The translations under genes and the position numbers were made by a program. A DNA stretch of 64,000 bases from assembly GCF_000336915.1 (NCBI RefSeq), contig NZ_AOMD01000030.1, positions 328,357 to 392,356 of the forward strand, read 5' to 3'. Below the pieces are notes generated by a model that saw only the letters and a list, made by a program, of their open reading frames with translations, was not told where the DNA came from and made no database searches. Each line of letters starts with the position of its first letter. The first letter of the stretch is position 1. Of this stretch, positions 9,506 to 19,232 are shown one piece after another. The stretch comes from Halococcus saccharolyticus DSM 5350 (GTDB taxonomy: Archaea > Halobacteriota > Halobacteria > Halobacteriales > Halococcaceae).

Positions 9506-10474
9506 CTATTGCGGAAGTTCCACTTTCTCGCCGTCGGCGTAAACCGACGGCTCGCGGAGAATCCCGTCGAGGTGGAGCGGCGCTTCGACGTCGCCGCCGA
9601 TGCCGTGGTCGTCGCCGATCGCGATATGCACAGTCCCAGCCGCTTTCTCGTCGAGCAAGACCGACCCCACGAGCTCCGTGACGGCGAGATTGGTGCCGAT
9701 ACCGAGCTCGGCGAGGTTGTAGGCGTCCTCGCCGACCTCGTCGGCGGCGTTCTCGATCTGGTCGTGGATCGCGTCGTCGGATACCTCGGTCACGGAGCCG
9801 TCTTCGACCTCGAATTCGAGCTCGCGATCGAGCAGGCCGTGGGGCATCATCGTGCCGTCGACGACGTACGTTCCATCGGCGGTTTCGGGGCTGACGAACA
9901 CTTCTCCGGCGGGAAGGTTCGACATCGCGCCGGGCTCGTGGACGATTCCAGTATCTTTGAGCCACTCACGGTCACCCGGCTCGAACGTGATGTCGGTGCC
10001 AGCCGGCGACGTCACGCGGATTTCGGCCGCGTCGGCGACCGTGTCGTGGATCTCCTCACAGCACTGCTCGATCTCGCGGTAGTCGGTGTCGAGCCCCGTT
10101 CGAAAGACGTCCTCGGTGATTCCAGGGAGGGTGGCGACCCGCGCGCCGACCTCGTTCGCGCGCGAGCGAGCTCGCGTGTGACTCAAGCTCTTCGTCGTCG
10201 GACAGAGTACGACGTCGGCCCCCCGCATGGCGGCCGCGACGGGGGCTGGCGGTTCGGTCCCGTGTTGTTCGCCCGGCGGATAGCACGCGACCACGCAGTC
10301 CTCGGTCAGGTCGCGTGCGGCGTCGTACAGCGCCTCTCCGATCGCGCGACGCTTGTCGTCGGTGACCACCACACACGACTCGTTCGGTCTGAGCGCGAGA
10401 CACTGGTTGACCGCCGTTTCGGCCGCGGTCGAGAGCGCCCCCTCGCCCTCCCCACGTTCCCGTTCCTGGCTCAT
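9506..10474 (-). CDS. Aminopeptidase (M29-like, leucyl aminopeptidase)
   Basis: This 322-aa cytosolic metallo-aminopeptidase removes N-terminal residues from peptides. Family signatures towards the C-terminus are [31 protein letters not shown] and HLDGIL, which supply metal ligands in M29 peptidases. The N-terminal half is a Rossmann-like domain ([19 protein letters not shown]). The ATG at 10474 ([14 protein letters not shown]) was chosen because upstream codons run into the promoter of the divergent gap gene 83 bp away. The gene and gap share the same divergent promoter region. Confidence 0.85.
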   Translation of the reverse strand: MSQERERGEGEGALSTAAETAVNQCLALRPNESCVVVTDDKRRAIGEALYDAARDLTEDCVVACYPPGEQHGTEPPAPVAAAMRGADVVLCPTTKSLSHTRARSRANEVGARVATLPGITEDVFRTGLDTDYREIEQCCEEIHDTVADAAEIRVTSPAGTDITFEPGDREWLKDTGIVHEPGAMSNLPAGEVFVSPETADGTYVVDGTMMPHGLLDRELEFEVEDGSVTEVSDDAIHDQIENAADEVGEDAYNLAELGIGTNLAVTELVGSVLLDEKAAGTVHIAIGDDHGIGGDVEAPLHLDGILREPSVYADGEKVELPQ

Positions 10475-10556
10475 GCCCGACGGTGGGGACCCGACCGCGT
10501 TAGGCTTTCGGCCGGCGCTCGAAACGGTTATTCCGCTCGCCCGTGCAGGGCCGATC

Positions 10557-11570
10557 ATGCTCCGAGTCGGGGTCAACGGCTACGGTACCATCGGCAAACG
10601 CGTCGCGGACGCGGTCCGCGCCCAGCCGGATATGGAAGTCGCCGGCGTGGCGAAAACCCGTCCGAACTTCGAGGCTGAGCGCGCAGTCGCGAAGGACTTT
10701 CCGCTCTACGCCGCTGTCGAGGAGCGCGCCGACCAGTTCGGAGAGGCGGGGATCGACCTCGCCGGGATGGTCGAGGAACTCGTCGAGACGGCGGACGTGA
10801 TGGTCGACGCCACACCGTCGGGGATCGGCGCGGAGAACAAGTCCCTCTACGAGGAGCACGACACGCCTGCGCTCTACCAGGGCGGCGAAGACGAAGACCT
10901 CGTGGACACGAGTTTCAACGCGCGCGCGAACTACGCCGACGCCGCCGGGGCTGACCACGTCCGTGTGGTCTCGTGCAACACTACGGGACTATCGCGATTG
11001 GTCGCCCCGCTCGAAGAGGAGTACGGCATCGAGAAGGTGCGCGCGACGCTCGTCCGGCGCGGCGGCGATCCCGCCCAGAGCGGCCGCGGTCCGATCAACG
11101 ACATCTTGCCGAACCCACGGACGCTGCCCTCCCACCACGGTCCCGACGTCAAGACGATCTTCCCCGACCTCGCGATCGATACCTTGGGGCTGAAAGTGCC
11201 AGCAACGCTGATGCACACCCACTCGATCAACGTCACGCTCGACTCCGACGCGACCGCCGACGCAGTCCGCGACCTCCTCCGTGACGAGTCCCGCCTGTTC
11301 GTGATCCCCGAACGCCTCGACATCGACGGCGCGGGCGCGCTGAAGGAGTTCGCGCTCGACGCCGGCCGGCCGCGCGGCGACCTCTGGGAGAACTGCATCT
11401 GGGGCGAATCAATTACTGTAGAAGACGACGACCTCTACCTGTTCCAGGCCATTCATCAAGAGTCCGACGTCGTACCCGAGAACGTCGACGCGATCCGCGC
11501 GGTCACGGGCTCCGCCGACGCGGCCGAAAGCGTCGCCACCACCGACGACGCGCTCGACATGGGGTTCTGA
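10557..11570 (+). CDS. gap: Type II glyceraldehyde-3-phosphate dehydrogenase
   Basis: This archaeal-type NAD(P)-dependent phosphorylating GAPDH has 337 aa and acts in glycolysis or gluconeogenesis. It has the N-terminal dinucleotide motif [17 protein letters not shown], and the catalytic Cys at residue 140 in [11 protein letters not shown], the position known for archaeal enzymes. The motif [17 protein letters not shown], with the phosphate-binding residues, follows. The start at 10557 ([10 protein letters not shown]) fits the family exactly. The upstream sequence contains ggttattcc about 25 bp before the ATG, so the message may be leaderless. Confidence 0.96.
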   Translation: MLRVGVNGYGTIGKRVADAVRAQPDMEVAGVAKTRPNFEAERAVAKDFPLYAAVEERADQFGEAGIDLAGMVEELVETADVMVDATPSGIGAENKSLYEEHDTPALYQGGEDEDLVDTSFNARANYADAAGADHVRVVSCNTTGLSRLVAPLEEEYGIEKVRATLVRRGGDPAQSGRGPINDILPNPRTLPSHHGPDVKTIFPDLAIDTLGLKVPATLMHTHSINVTLDSDATADAVRDLLRDESRLFVIPERLDIDGAGALKEFALDAGRPRGDLWENCIWGESITVEDDDLYLFQAIHQESDVVPENVDAIRAVTGSADAAESVATTDDALDMGF

Positions 11571-11602
11571 CGCGAACCCTTTTGTCCCGTCCTGACCTAC
11601 CG

Positions 11603-12001
11603 ATGTCCATGAGACGGGACGACCGTGATGACCGTGACGACCGTGATCCATTCGGGGATATCTTCGACGAGATCGAACGGATGATGAACGACATGGTCGG
11701 CGGCGACGTCAACATCCAGACCGACACCGTCGGCGGCACCGATCCCCACGTCAGCGTCTACGAAGACGAGGATCACGTGCGCGTCGTCGCGGACCTGCCT
11801 GGTGTCGACAAGGAGTCGATCGATCTCACCTGCGACGGCCAGCGGCTCACGATCGACGCTGCCGGCGACCGCCGCGAGACCACCGAACGCGTCCGGCTGC
11901 CCGTCCGCGTCGACGAACGCTCCGCGAACGCGACCTACAACAACGGGGTCTTGGAGGTCGTCTTCGAGCGCACCGACGCCTCTGCCGATATCGATCTCTA
12001 A
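11603..12001 (+). CDS. Hsp20/alpha-crystallin small heat shock protein
   Basis: This 132-aa ATP-independent chaperone prevents aggregation of unfolding proteins. The N-terminus has repeated Asp-Arg residues (RRDDRDDRDDRD) before an amphipathic segment. Residues of about 45-130 form the alpha-crystallin domain with VVADLPGVDKESIDL and the terminal NGVLEVVFERT strand. Two in-frame ATGs (11603 and 11609) are possible; the first was taken. It lies 32 bp after gap on the same strand, but its own TATA-like cttttgtcc suggests separate expression. Confidence 0.92.
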   Translation: MSMRRDDRDDRDDRDPFGDIFDEIERMMNDMVGGDVNIQTDTVGGTDPHVSVYEDEDHVRVVADLPGVDKESIDLTCDGQRLTIDAAGDRRETTERVRLPVRVDERSANATYNNGVLEVVFERTDASADIDL

Positions 12002-12004
12002 CAC

Positions 12005-12290
12005 CCACCTTTTGCTGCGCTCGCTCGTTCGCGCCGCTCACTCGCTCGCTGGCAAAATCTGGACCAAAAGCCTCGTCACCCCCTTCGGGGGTTTCTCGGC
12101 CCGCTCGCTCACTCCGTTCACTCGCGGTAGAGCTGCACATGCCCTCCGCCTCCGCAACCGCACAGCACCGCCGAAGCCCTCGCTCGCTCCGCTCACTCAC
12201 CCTTCATCCACCAGGAGAACAAGCTCTCCTGAGCCTCGACTCACTTCGCTCGTCGAGACGCCAGGCCCGCGCCGCCCCGTAGCCGCACCG
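12005..12290. repeat. Low-complexity CGCTCGCTCACT-type intergenic tract
   Basis: This 290-bp non-coding stretch is built from variants of gctcgctcgttcgc and ctcactcgctcg, mixed with short palindromes such as cccccttcggggg (about 12080-12092). Reading frames here have none of the acidic bias of the real genes. The reverse-complement motif recurs at about 59265-59470. Such tracts are frequent between haloarchaeal genes; their role is unknown. Confidence 0.7.
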
Positions 12291-12294
12291 CTAG

Positions 12295-13158
12295 TCACAC
12301 CTGGTCTTCGATGAGCGCCGCGAGGTCGTCATAGAATCCGGATTCGTACTTCGTCTCGTCGTCGATCGTCGGCCGGGCGTTGGTTTCGGAAACTACCACG
12401 CGATCGTCGGTCACGAGCAGATCGACACCGAGCCACGGAATCCCCAGCTCCTCGGCGGTTCGCTCGGCGAGATCGCGGAGATCGTTCGAGAGGTCGACGC
12501 CCTCGGCCTCGGCCCCACGGTGGACGTTGTGCTTCCACCGCCCCACGCTCCGGGCCGGGTCGGGTAGACGGCGCTCGACCGCGCCGACGTACTCGCCATC
12601 GATACACATCGCGCGGTAGTCTGTCGCATTCGGGATGTACTCCTGGACGAGGAAGGATCGATCGCCGGTCGCCTGGTAGTCGTGCACCAGCGCGAGGTAG
12701 TCCGCGACCCCGAGGAAGGAATCGAGATCGCCGACCTTCACGACCCCAGTCCCGCGCGTCGTGGAGTTCGGTTTCACCACCACAGGCGGGTCGAACCGCT
12801 CGAAGACGGCCTCCAGTGCGGTGTCGTCGACCGGGTTCGAGATCAGTACTGTGTCGGGTACAGGGACGTCGGCACGGGCCAGGCGCGCGATCACGTCGGC
12901 TTTGTTCCGGGAGGTCAGGATCGCTTCGCGATCGTTGACCCAAGGCACGTCGAGCAGCGCGTCGGCGACCCCGCCCTCCATAATCCGCGAAGGGTGGACG
13001 AAGCCGACGTCGAACCCATTGAACTCGTTCGGCGGGTCGGTCAGCGCTGTCGTCCGTTCCTCGCACTGGACGTGCCGCGCGTCGATCCCGCGATCGGCCA
13101 ACGGATCGGCCATCCGCTCGAAAGTCTCTTCGCGTGTGGCGACCGCCAGCCTGAGCAT
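12295..13158 (-). CDS. RimK-like ATP-grasp ligase
   Basis: This 287-aa ATP-grasp enzyme would join a carboxylate to an amine using ATP. It has the central ATP-binding segments PPVVVKPNSTTRGTGVVKVG and FLVQEYIPNATDYRAMCIDG, and the metal-binding end GVDLLVTDDRVVVSETNARP. The N-terminal pre-ATP-grasp domain begins MLRLAVATREETFERM. The closest families are RimK/LysX-like (amino-acid or cofactor tailing), but the substrate cannot be assigned. It has no clear operon partner: the neighbour upstream is rpl10e, 59 bp away in the same direction. Confidence 0.85.
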   Translation of the reverse strand: MLRLAVATREETFERMADPLADRGIDARHVQCEERTTALTDPPNEFNGFDVGFVHPSRIMEGGVADALLDVPWVNDREAILTSRNKADVIARLARADVPVPDTVLISNPVDDTALEAVFERFDPPVVVKPNSTTRGTGVVKVGDLDSFLGVADYLALVHDYQATGDRSFLVQEYIPNATDYRAMCIDGEYVGAVERRLPDPARSVGRWKHNVHRGAEAEGVDLSNDLRDLAERTAEELGIPWLGVDLLVTDDRVVVSETNARPTIDDETKYESGFYDDLAALIEDQV

Positions 13159-13217
13159 AGCGGATCGAGGCCGGCGAGGAACAAAAGCGTTCGAAAAGAG
13201 GACGGTTCGGGGAGTGC

Positions 13218-13748
13218 TCAGGCGACGAGGAGTTCCTCGCCGCGCTCGACGGTGACGTCACACGGCGAGCCGATCTTGTTGTACGCGCGCCGGAGTGCCT
13301 CCTTCGCGACGTCGGCCTGGTCGACGTCACACCAGATCGTGAAGATGCGCTCGCCGGCGTCGATCCGTGCAGCGGTGCCGACGGGCTTGCCGAACGCCTG
13401 GCGCATCCCATCGGAAACACGGTCCGCGCCCGCGCCAGTTGCCTGCTTGTTCTCCCGAAGGACGTGGTGGGGGAACTTCCGGAGGATCATCTTGTAGTTG
13501 CCCTCCCCGAGGTTCTTCAGCAGGTGACGGTTCGCCGACAGTCGCGAGGACTCCATCGCACCGTGGCGGAGCTGGATCTCCTCGTCGACAGAGAGGCTGA
13601 TCTGGACCGGGTAATCCTCCGGATCGGCCCGGATGTCGCCCATCTTGTGCTGTGCGATCTTCGAGCCGGGGATGCCAGTGATGTACTCCTTGCGGGTGTA
13701 GGGAGGCTTCGAGATCTCCCGATACATCGAGGCAGGTTTCTCGGACAT
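13218..13748 (-). CDS. rpl10e: 50S ribosomal protein L10e (uL16 family)
   Basis: This 176-aa large-subunit protein sits near the peptidyl-transferase and tRNA corridor. Family motifs are [41 protein letters not shown] and the loop [31 protein letters not shown] (shown here only by its ends). The ATG at 13748 ([12 protein letters not shown]) gives the expected length. It is a strongly conserved housekeeping gene. Confidence 0.97.
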   Translation of the reverse strand: MSEKPASMYREISKPPYTRKEYITGIPGSKIAQHKMGDIRADPEDYPVQISLSVDEEIQLRHGAMESSRLSANRHLLKNLGEGNYKMILRKFPHHVLRENKQATGAGADRVSDGMRQAFGKPVGTAARIDAGERIFTIWCDVDQADVAKEALRRAYNKIGSPCDVTVERGEELLVA

Positions 13749-13856
13749 GGTCTTACCGACGGGAAGCCGACGGCGCGAATAAAGCCTTCGAAGCCGGCGT
13801 GCGCAGCCCACACACGTCGCCGACGGGGCTTTGGGTCCCGAACCCGTACTGTGGCC

Positions 13857-14864
13857 GTGAACCAACTCATCGACGGCGAGTGGGTATCCGACGCCTACGA
13901 GTCCACGAACGACGACGGCGAGTTCGATCGTCAGGAGACGAGCTTCCGGGACTGGATCGAGCCGGACTCGGACGCCGAGTTCCCGGCTGAGGCCGGGCGC
14001 TACCACCTCTACGTCTCCCTTGCCTGTCCGTGGGCCCACCGCACGCTCGTGACGCGCGCGCTGCGCGGACTCGAAGACACGATCTCGGTCGACGTGGTCG
14101 ATCCCTACCGCGCCGAGGACGGCTGGCAGTTCACCCCCGAGCGCGAGGGCGCGACCCCCGACACCGTGAACGGGTTCGACTACCTCCGGGAGGCGTACGT
14201 CGCAGCCGACCCGAACGCGACCGGTCGCGTGACGGTACCCGTGCTCTGGGATAAGAAAAAGGACACCATCGTCAACAACGAGTCCGAGGAGATCATGCGG
14301 ATGCTCGACACCGCCTTCGAGGAGTTCGCGAACGACGCAACGCTCTACCCGGAGGGCAAGCGTGACGAGATCGACGAGACCATCGACGCGATCTACGAGC
14401 CGATCAACAACGGTGTCTACCGTGCGGGCTTCGCCGGGAGCCAAGACGCCTACGAGGATGCGGTCTCGGAGCTGTTCGACGCGCTCGATCACTGGGAGGA
14501 CGTGCTCGCCGACCAGCGCTACCTCTGCGGCGACGTGCTCACCGAGGCCGACGTCTGCATGTTCACCACGCTGATCCGGTTCGACGACGTGTATCATACC
14601 CACTTCAAGTGTAACGTCAGGAAGATCGCGGAGTATCCGAACCTCTGGAACTACCTGAAGGAGCTCTACCAGTTGCCCGGCGTGGCCGCAACGGTGAACA
14701 TGGACCACATCACCGAGCACTACTACGAAACCCACACCGACTTGAACCCGAAACGGATCGTTGCGGTGGGGCCGAACCACGATTTCGACGCGGAACACGA
14801 CCGCGAGCGGCTGGCTGGCGGACCGCCGGAGGGTGTTAGTGCGAAGGCGTCAGCTGACGATTGA
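13857..14864 (+). CDS. Glutathione S-transferase family protein (Ecm4/YqjG-like)
   Basis: This 335-aa protein is of the Xi-class, glutathionyl-hydroquinone reductase type. The thioredoxin-like part contains the active-site motif [11 protein letters not shown], and [15 protein letters not shown] forms the ligand-binding side. The all-alpha C-terminal domain has the typical [19 protein letters not shown] and [16 protein letters not shown]. Haloarchaea use gamma-glutamylcysteine rather than glutathione, so the natural thiol is probably different (inference). The start is GTG at 13857; an in-frame GTG two codons upstream (13851) is equally possible. It is divergent from rpl10e. Confidence 0.9.
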   Translation: MNQLIDGEWVSDAYESTNDDGEFDRQETSFRDWIEPDSDAEFPAEAGRYHLYVSLACPWAHRTLVTRALRGLEDTISVDVVDPYRAEDGWQFTPEREGATPDTVNGFDYLREAYVAADPNATGRVTVPVLWDKKKDTIVNNESEEIMRMLDTAFEEFANDATLYPEGKRDEIDETIDAIYEPINNGVYRAGFAGSQDAYEDAVSELFDALDHWEDVLADQRYLCGDVLTEADVCMFTTLIRFDDVYHTHFKCNVRKIAEYPNLWNYLKELYQLPGVAATVNMDHITEHYYETHTDLNPKRIVAVGPNHDFDAEHDRERLAGGPPEGVSAKASADD

Positions 14865-15040
14865 ATACGACTCGGGCACTATCGGGAAGCCAACTAACCA
14901 TCCCTTCGAACCGTCGTACAGCACACGAACGAGGTGATCGAGGATTCTGGCTCGACAAAGGGAACGACCAGTACAGCGTTCGGTAGGACTCGTGCTACGA
15001 ACCGGAATCCGGCAAATGTTTCTATTCATCTTCTATGATA

Positions 15041-15049
15041 AATACTTAT
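15041..15049 (+). promoter_or_regulatory. TATA box of the CBS-domain gene
   Basis: aatacttat, within the AT-rich run tgataaatacttatc, is centred about 28 bp before the ATG at 15074. This is the spacing expected for a leaderless haloarchaeal transcript and supports that start over an upstream ATG at 15035. Confidence 0.65.
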
Positions 15050-15073
15050 CACGGGCCGGAGACATTCACAGCT

Positions 15074-15478
15074 ATGGACGATATTTTCGCGGGCCAGCTC
15101 ATGTCGACCGATCTGTACACGGTCGCCCCGGACACGCTCGTTGAGGAGGTGGCGGGGACGATGCTCGACAACGAGATCGGCTCAGTCCTCGTGGTCGACG
15201 AGGACAACCAGCTTCTGGGGATCGTCACCACCACCGATTACGTCGAGATCGTCGCCGAGAGCCATCCGAAGGCCGAGACCACGGTAGAGCGATACATGAC
15301 CACCGACGTCGTGACGGCCACGCCCCAGGACTCCATTCGCGACATCGCGGACGCGATGATCGAACACGGGTTCCATCACGTGCCCGTCGTGAGCGAACCC
15401 GACGGCGTCATCGGGATGGTGACGACGAGCGATCTCACGGGATACATCTCGCACGTCCAGACGCCGAGTCCATCGTAG
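15074..15478 (+). CDS. CBS-domain pair protein
   Basis: This 134-aa protein consists of two CBS domains only (about residues 8-62 and 73-127), which fold as a Bateman module binding adenine nucleotides. Conserved core stretches are GSVLVVDEDNQLLGIVTTTDYVE and HHVPVVSEPDGVIGMVTTSDL. Stand-alone CBS proteins of this type are common in haloarchaea and are thought to sense AMP/ATP or SAM; the partner is unknown. The start at 15074 (MDDIFAGQLMSTD) is fixed by the nearby TATA box. Confidence 0.92.
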   Translation: MDDIFAGQLMSTDLYTVAPDTLVEEVAGTMLDNEIGSVLVVDEDNQLLGIVTTTDYVEIVAESHPKAETTVERYMTTDVVTATPQDSIRDIADAMIEHGFHHVPVVSEPDGVIGMVTTSDLTGYISHVQTPSPS

Positions 15479-15549
15479 CTCCCCCGCTGGTGGGACCAGC
15501 GCGGTGACGGACCGGAGGGACGAAGCCCGTCGCGCCAGTGGATCGATCC

Positions 15550-15906
15550 ATGCCCGATCGACGCGACACCGACGTCACCAGGGGAGAAATCGACGACACG
15601 CCCACGGTCGCGTGCAGTCGGTGTGACCGCGAGTGGGACCTCGACTACGAACTCGACGAGCTCCACGCCGGCAACGGGGCGCTCGAACAGTTCGCGCTCG
15701 ATCACCGCCAACATACGGGCCATTTCCCCGACGACGTGACGCCGTGGCTCGCGGAGTGTCGTCGCTGTCCGGACCACGAGGCGTTCCTGTCCGAACGTCC
15801 CGCGCGGCGGTGGGCCGAAACCCACGCGCGCCACACTCGCCACGGCGTCGCCCTCCAGCACGCCTCGGTCGACGAGACGATCATCATCGAACCGCCGTCG
15901 CAGTAA
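15550..15906 (+). CDS. Conserved haloarchaeal protein with paired CxxC motifs
   Basis: This 118-aa acidic protein has two zinc-ligand-like pairs, CSRCDREW and CRRCPDHEAF, and several conserved histidines (DHRQHTGH, ETHARHTRHG). It is probably a small zinc-binding protein. No enzyme motif is visible and the function is unknown. The start at 15550 (MPDRRDTD) was preferred to the in-frame GTG at 15538. It lies 71 bp after the CBS gene on the same strand. Confidence 0.7.
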   Translation: MPDRRDTDVTRGEIDDTPTVACSRCDREWDLDYELDELHAGNGALEQFALDHRQHTGHFPDDVTPWLAECRRCPDHEAFLSERPARRWAETHARHTRHGVALQHASVDETIIIEPPSQ

Positions 15907-16174
15907 CGACGCCGGCGATTGCTACGGACTATCGCGTCATCGGATTTTCCTCGGTACCGCTTTCGTCCGTCGGGCCGAGCAGTCGTGGTCTATTCGGCGA
16001 GTGTGGCATAGAATTTCCCTCGCACATCTGTGTGTCTATCCAACGAGCGGAACATTCAGAGTAAGACTACATCCTTGGTATCGTGAAGCAGGTCCTGAAT
16101 GGTGGACGGGGCCATACAGAGCCCTGAAAGTGGCCAAAGAATGAATGGGTCTGTTCTCACATTATGGACGCGCA

Positions 16175-16396
16175 ATGGCTATCGAAGAGACTGCTTCCAG
16201 TGATCGGTATCTGACGAAGCGGAACTTCGTACGATTTTATAAGTGGCTCACGGTTCTCGCACTCGCAGCTGTCGTCGTGTCTGCTGTCGCCAGTGTGGTT
16301 GTCCCGAGGGTTGTCACTGGAGTTGTCGTCGGTTCTTGGCTTCTCGTGAGTCTCCTCTTGCTTGTACATATGGGAACCCACAATGATCCAATATAG
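16175..16396 (+). CDS. Small two-helix membrane protein
   Basis: This 73-aa hypothetical protein has two hydrophobic segments (WLTVLALAAVVVSAVASVVV and VVTGVVVGSWLLVSLLLLVH) after an amphiphilic N-terminus. Both are consistent with membrane-spanning helices. No family was recognised. The ATG at 16175 was taken; an in-frame ATG at 16145 would add ten residues. It is flanked by AT-rich spacers of about 250 bp on each side. Confidence 0.6.
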   Translation: MAIEETASSDRYLTKRNFVRFYKWLTVLALAAVVVSAVASVVVPRVVTGVVVGSWLLVSLLLLVHMGTHNDPI

Positions 16397-16650
16397 AGAC
16401 ACATCCAGAACTACTCACGTTCGTCTCGTCGAGTGCGACTCCTGCCGACCGTCCGTCCGCAGCGCGATTGCAGTAGATCGCTGTGAAACCCTCCTCAGAC
16501 ACGTTATTCGGTAGTTACGTGACCACCGAAACACCATGATGGTTGCTAGCACGAATCAGAAACATTCTCGCGTATGTAACGATAAATAGAGCATCGAAAT
16601 AGAAGAAAGGAAGCCCTATATTCCCCCATCCAGTAGAGCCTTCGTTCGTA
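16397..16650. other. AT-rich spacer carrying the MATE promoter
   Basis: No gene is seen. The TATA-like cctatattcc at about 16614-16623 lies about 30 bp before the GTG at 16651, consistent with a leaderless MATE transcript. Confidence 0.5.
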
Positions 16651-18081
16651 GTGGTCCGTCTTTCAAACCCAATCAGAGTAGTCGTACTGTATATCGGTCT
16701 CGCGCTCGTGCGTGCCGATCTCATCGAATCGGAGCGGGCACGCCGGACGACCGATCTCGCGTGGCCGCGTATTCTCACCGGTATCGCGCGGATGTCGAAG
16801 AACGCGGTCGACATCGCGATGGTCGGCGTCGCGGTCGGTTCCGTCGGTATCGCCGGCGTGGGCTTCGCGAGTCCTTTCTGGGGCCTCGCGTTCGCCGCCG
16901 GTGGCGGGATCGCCGCCGGGACGATCGCCCTGGTCTCTCAGCGCTACGGGGCCAAGCGCCTCGGCGCGATCGACCAGGCCGTGCGATCGAGCGCCGCCGT
17001 CGTGGTCGCGCTCACGTTGCCGCTCATCGCGATCTTCTGGGTCTTCGGAGGCGATCTCGTCGCCTTGCTGAGCAACGACGCCGAGGCGGTCGCGCTCGGC
17101 GCGACCTACCTCCGGATCGTCGCGTTCGGCATCCCCTTTGCGGCGCTCAACCTCATCGGGAGCCGGGTGTTCCTCGGCGTCGATGACGCCAGAACACCGA
17201 TGATGCTCCGTTCCGGCGGCGCGGTCGCGAACGCCGTTCTCAACGCAGCCTTGATCTTCGGTCTCGATCTCGGTGTCGCCGGTGCGGCGCTCGGTACTGT
17301 GCTCTCGAACGCGATCGTGACCGGCATCTTCGCGGTCGGGCTCGTCGCGGGGCGGCTCCCCGTCATCGGCGAGCTCCCGGTGCAGATCGATCCTCGGGGC
17401 AGCTACCTCGCCGATGTCCGCGAGCTCGTCGACATCGGGATCCCCGTGATCGGCCGCAACCTCGTCTGGACGGTCGCGGAGTTCCCGATGCTCGCGATCG
17501 TCGCGCTGTTCGGCCCGCAGGTCGTGGCGGCGTACGTGATCGCACGCCGGATCTGGGGGCTGATGAACACGCCCGGCTGGGGATTCGGCCTCGCTTCCTC
17601 CAGTCTCGTCGGTCAGGCGCTCGGCAGCGGCCACGAGGAGACCGCAGAAGCGTACGGTCGGGAGATCGTCCGGTTCGCGGTCGCGGTCTACATCGTCTCG
17701 GCCGCGATCGTCTTCGTGCTCGCCGAGCCCATCGTCGCCACCTTCGCCGGCGGCGGCTCCGAGACCGTGATCTCGGTCGCGGTGTCGCTGGTGACGGCGG
17801 CCTGTGTCGCGATCGTCCTCCAGGGCGTTTCGGGGGCTGCTGCTGGCCCGCTCGACGCGAGCGGCGACACCGGCTGGCCCTTCTACAGTCAAGCACTCGG
17901 CATCTTCGGCGTCGCCATCCCCTTCGCCTACCTCGGTGCGACGACCTCGCTCGGCCTCTACGGGCTGTATCTCGCCTTCCTCGCCGAGACGACGGTCCCG
18001 GCGGTGCTCAACTACTACCGCTTCGCCACCGACAAGTGGAAGCAAGTCAGTCGGCGGCACCGGCCAGACGCCCCGGCCTGA
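16651..18081 (+). CDS. MATE family multidrug/sodium-type exporter
   Basis: This 476-aa membrane protein has about 12 hydrophobic segments in two homologous halves. It is a cation-coupled exporter in the cytoplasmic membrane. Typical features are the N-terminal LAWPRILTGIARMSKNAVDIAMVG, FGIPFAALNLIGSRVFLGVDD in the first half and RRIWGLMNTPGWGFGLASSSLVGQALGSG in the second. Substrate cannot be assigned. The start is GTG at 16651 (MVRLSNPIRVVVLYIG), supported by a TATA element about 30 bp upstream. It is convergent with the thiamine importer genes. Confidence 0.92.
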   Translation: MVRLSNPIRVVVLYIGLALVRADLIESERARRTTDLAWPRILTGIARMSKNAVDIAMVGVAVGSVGIAGVGFASPFWGLAFAAGGGIAAGTIALVSQRYGAKRLGAIDQAVRSSAAVVVALTLPLIAIFWVFGGDLVALLSNDAEAVALGATYLRIVAFGIPFAALNLIGSRVFLGVDDARTPMMLRSGGAVANAVLNAALIFGLDLGVAGAALGTVLSNAIVTGIFAVGLVAGRLPVIGELPVQIDPRGSYLADVRELVDIGIPVIGRNLVWTVAEFPMLAIVALFGPQVVAAYVIARRIWGLMNTPGWGFGLASSSLVGQALGSGHEETAEAYGREIVRFAVAVYIVSAAIVFVLAEPIVATFAGGGSETVISVAVSLVTAACVAIVLQGVSGAAAGPLDASGDTGWPFYSQALGIFGVAIPFAYLGATTSLGLYGLYLAFLAETTVPAVLNYYRFATDKWKQVSRRHRPDAPA

Positions 18082-18146
18082 CGACTCTGGCATGATCTCG
18101 ACGGCGCGATGAGGAGTCGCGCGAAAGTCACGGAAACACCGGATTC

Positions 18147-19232
18147 TCACTCACCGGACAGCAGGTGGACATCGGCTGCGTCGAACCCCACCTTGATGGA
18201 GTCATCCGGCGGCTGCCTGGCGTCGGTTTTCACCAGCAGCGAGCGGCCGTTCCACGTACAGTGGAGCCGATAGGCGTCGCCGAGGAATTCGCTGTTCTCG
18301 ACGGTCGCGGTCAGCGTCGTTTCGCCGCTATCGAGAGAGATCGCCTCGGGGCGAACGCACACCGCCACCGACTCCCCGGTCGACACGTCGGCGGATTCGG
18401 GAAGTCGTATCTCGTGATCGTCTACGAGCGCACGCGGCGGTTGGGTCGCGGACACCTCGCCGTCGAAGAGGTTGTTGTCCCCGACGAACTCGGCGACGAA
18501 CCGCGAGGCGGGTTCGCGATAGAGTCGTTCCGGCGTATCGACCTGCTCGATGCGGCCGTCGTTGACCACCGCGACGCGATCGCTGATCGCGAGCGCCTCG
18601 GCCTGATCGTGGGTGACGTACACCGTCGTGATCCCGAGATCCTGCTGAATGTCGCGGACGGTCACCCGGAGTCGCTCGCGGAGGCGTGCGTCGAGCGCCG
18701 AGAGCGGTTCGTCGAGCAAGAGGAGTTCGGGACCGGGAGCGAGTGCCCGGGCGAGCGCGATCCGTTGAGCCTGACCACCCGACAGCGCCGACGGGTCGCG
18801 CTCGCCCATTCCCGCCATGTCCACTAGTGAAAGAAGTTCGTCGACCCGCTCCTCGGTGGTGGCGTCGCCTGGCGGGTCGCGAAAGTGGAGGCCGTACGCG
18901 ACGTTCTCGCGCACACTCATGTGGGGAAAGAGTGCGTAGTTCTGGAAAACGATCCCGACGTCGCGCTCTTCGGGAGGAACGTCATCGACTCGCTGGCCGC
19001 CGATCCGGACCTGACCGGCCGCGGGCGTCTCGAACCCTGCAATGGTGCGGAGGGTCGTGGTCTTCCCGCAGCCAGACGGCCCGACGAGGGTGAAGAACTC
19101 GCCGTTTGCGACCGCGATGGAGACGTCCCGAAGCGCGGTCACGCCGCCGAAAGTCACGCTGACTCCGTCGAGTTCGACGCCCGGATCCGTCCCGCCGTCG
19201 GTGGCCTCGACGCCGGTTTCGGATCGGGTCAC
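18147..19232 (-). CDS. thiQ: Thiamine-type ABC transporter ATP-binding protein
   Basis: This 361-aa ATPase powers the importer. It has Walker A GPSGCGKTTTLRTIAG, the signature LSGGQAQRIALARAL, Walker B LLLLDEPLSALD, the H-loop VYVTHDQ, and a C-terminal TOBE-like domain of about 120 aa. It belongs to the ThiQ/PotA/FbpC group. The assignment to thiamine rests on the adjacent binding protein. The GTG at 19232 makes a GTGA overlap with the permease stop, the same coupling used one gene upstream; a GTG at 19241 would add three codons. It is the last gene of the operon. Confidence 0.88.
   Translation of the reverse strand: MTRSETGVEATDGGTDPGVELDGVSVTFGGVTALRDVSIAVANGEFFTLVGPSGCGKTTTLRTIAGFETPAAGQVRIGGQRVDDVPPEERDVGIVFQNYALFPHMSVRENVAYGLHFRDPPGDATTEERVDELLSLVDMAGMGERDPSALSGGQAQRIALARALAPGPELLLLDEPLSALDARLRERLRVTVRDIQQDLGITTVYVTHDQAEALAISDRVAVVNDGRIEQVDTPERLYREPASRFVAEFVGDNNLFDGEVSATQPPRALVDDHEIRLPESADVSTGESVAVCVRPEAISLDSGETTLTATVENSEFLGDAYRLHCTWNGRSLLVKTDARQPPDDSIKVGFDAADVHLLSGE

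Noticed and set aside
13218-14798. A long minus-strand open frame extending L10e by 350 codons
   Set aside because: The extension lies antisense to the glutathione-transferase gene; L10e has a clear own start at 13748.
16663-18150. 495-codon minus-strand frame
   Set aside because: It is the shadow of the MATE gene: the high GC at third codon positions keeps the opposite frame open, and the product has no family resemblance.
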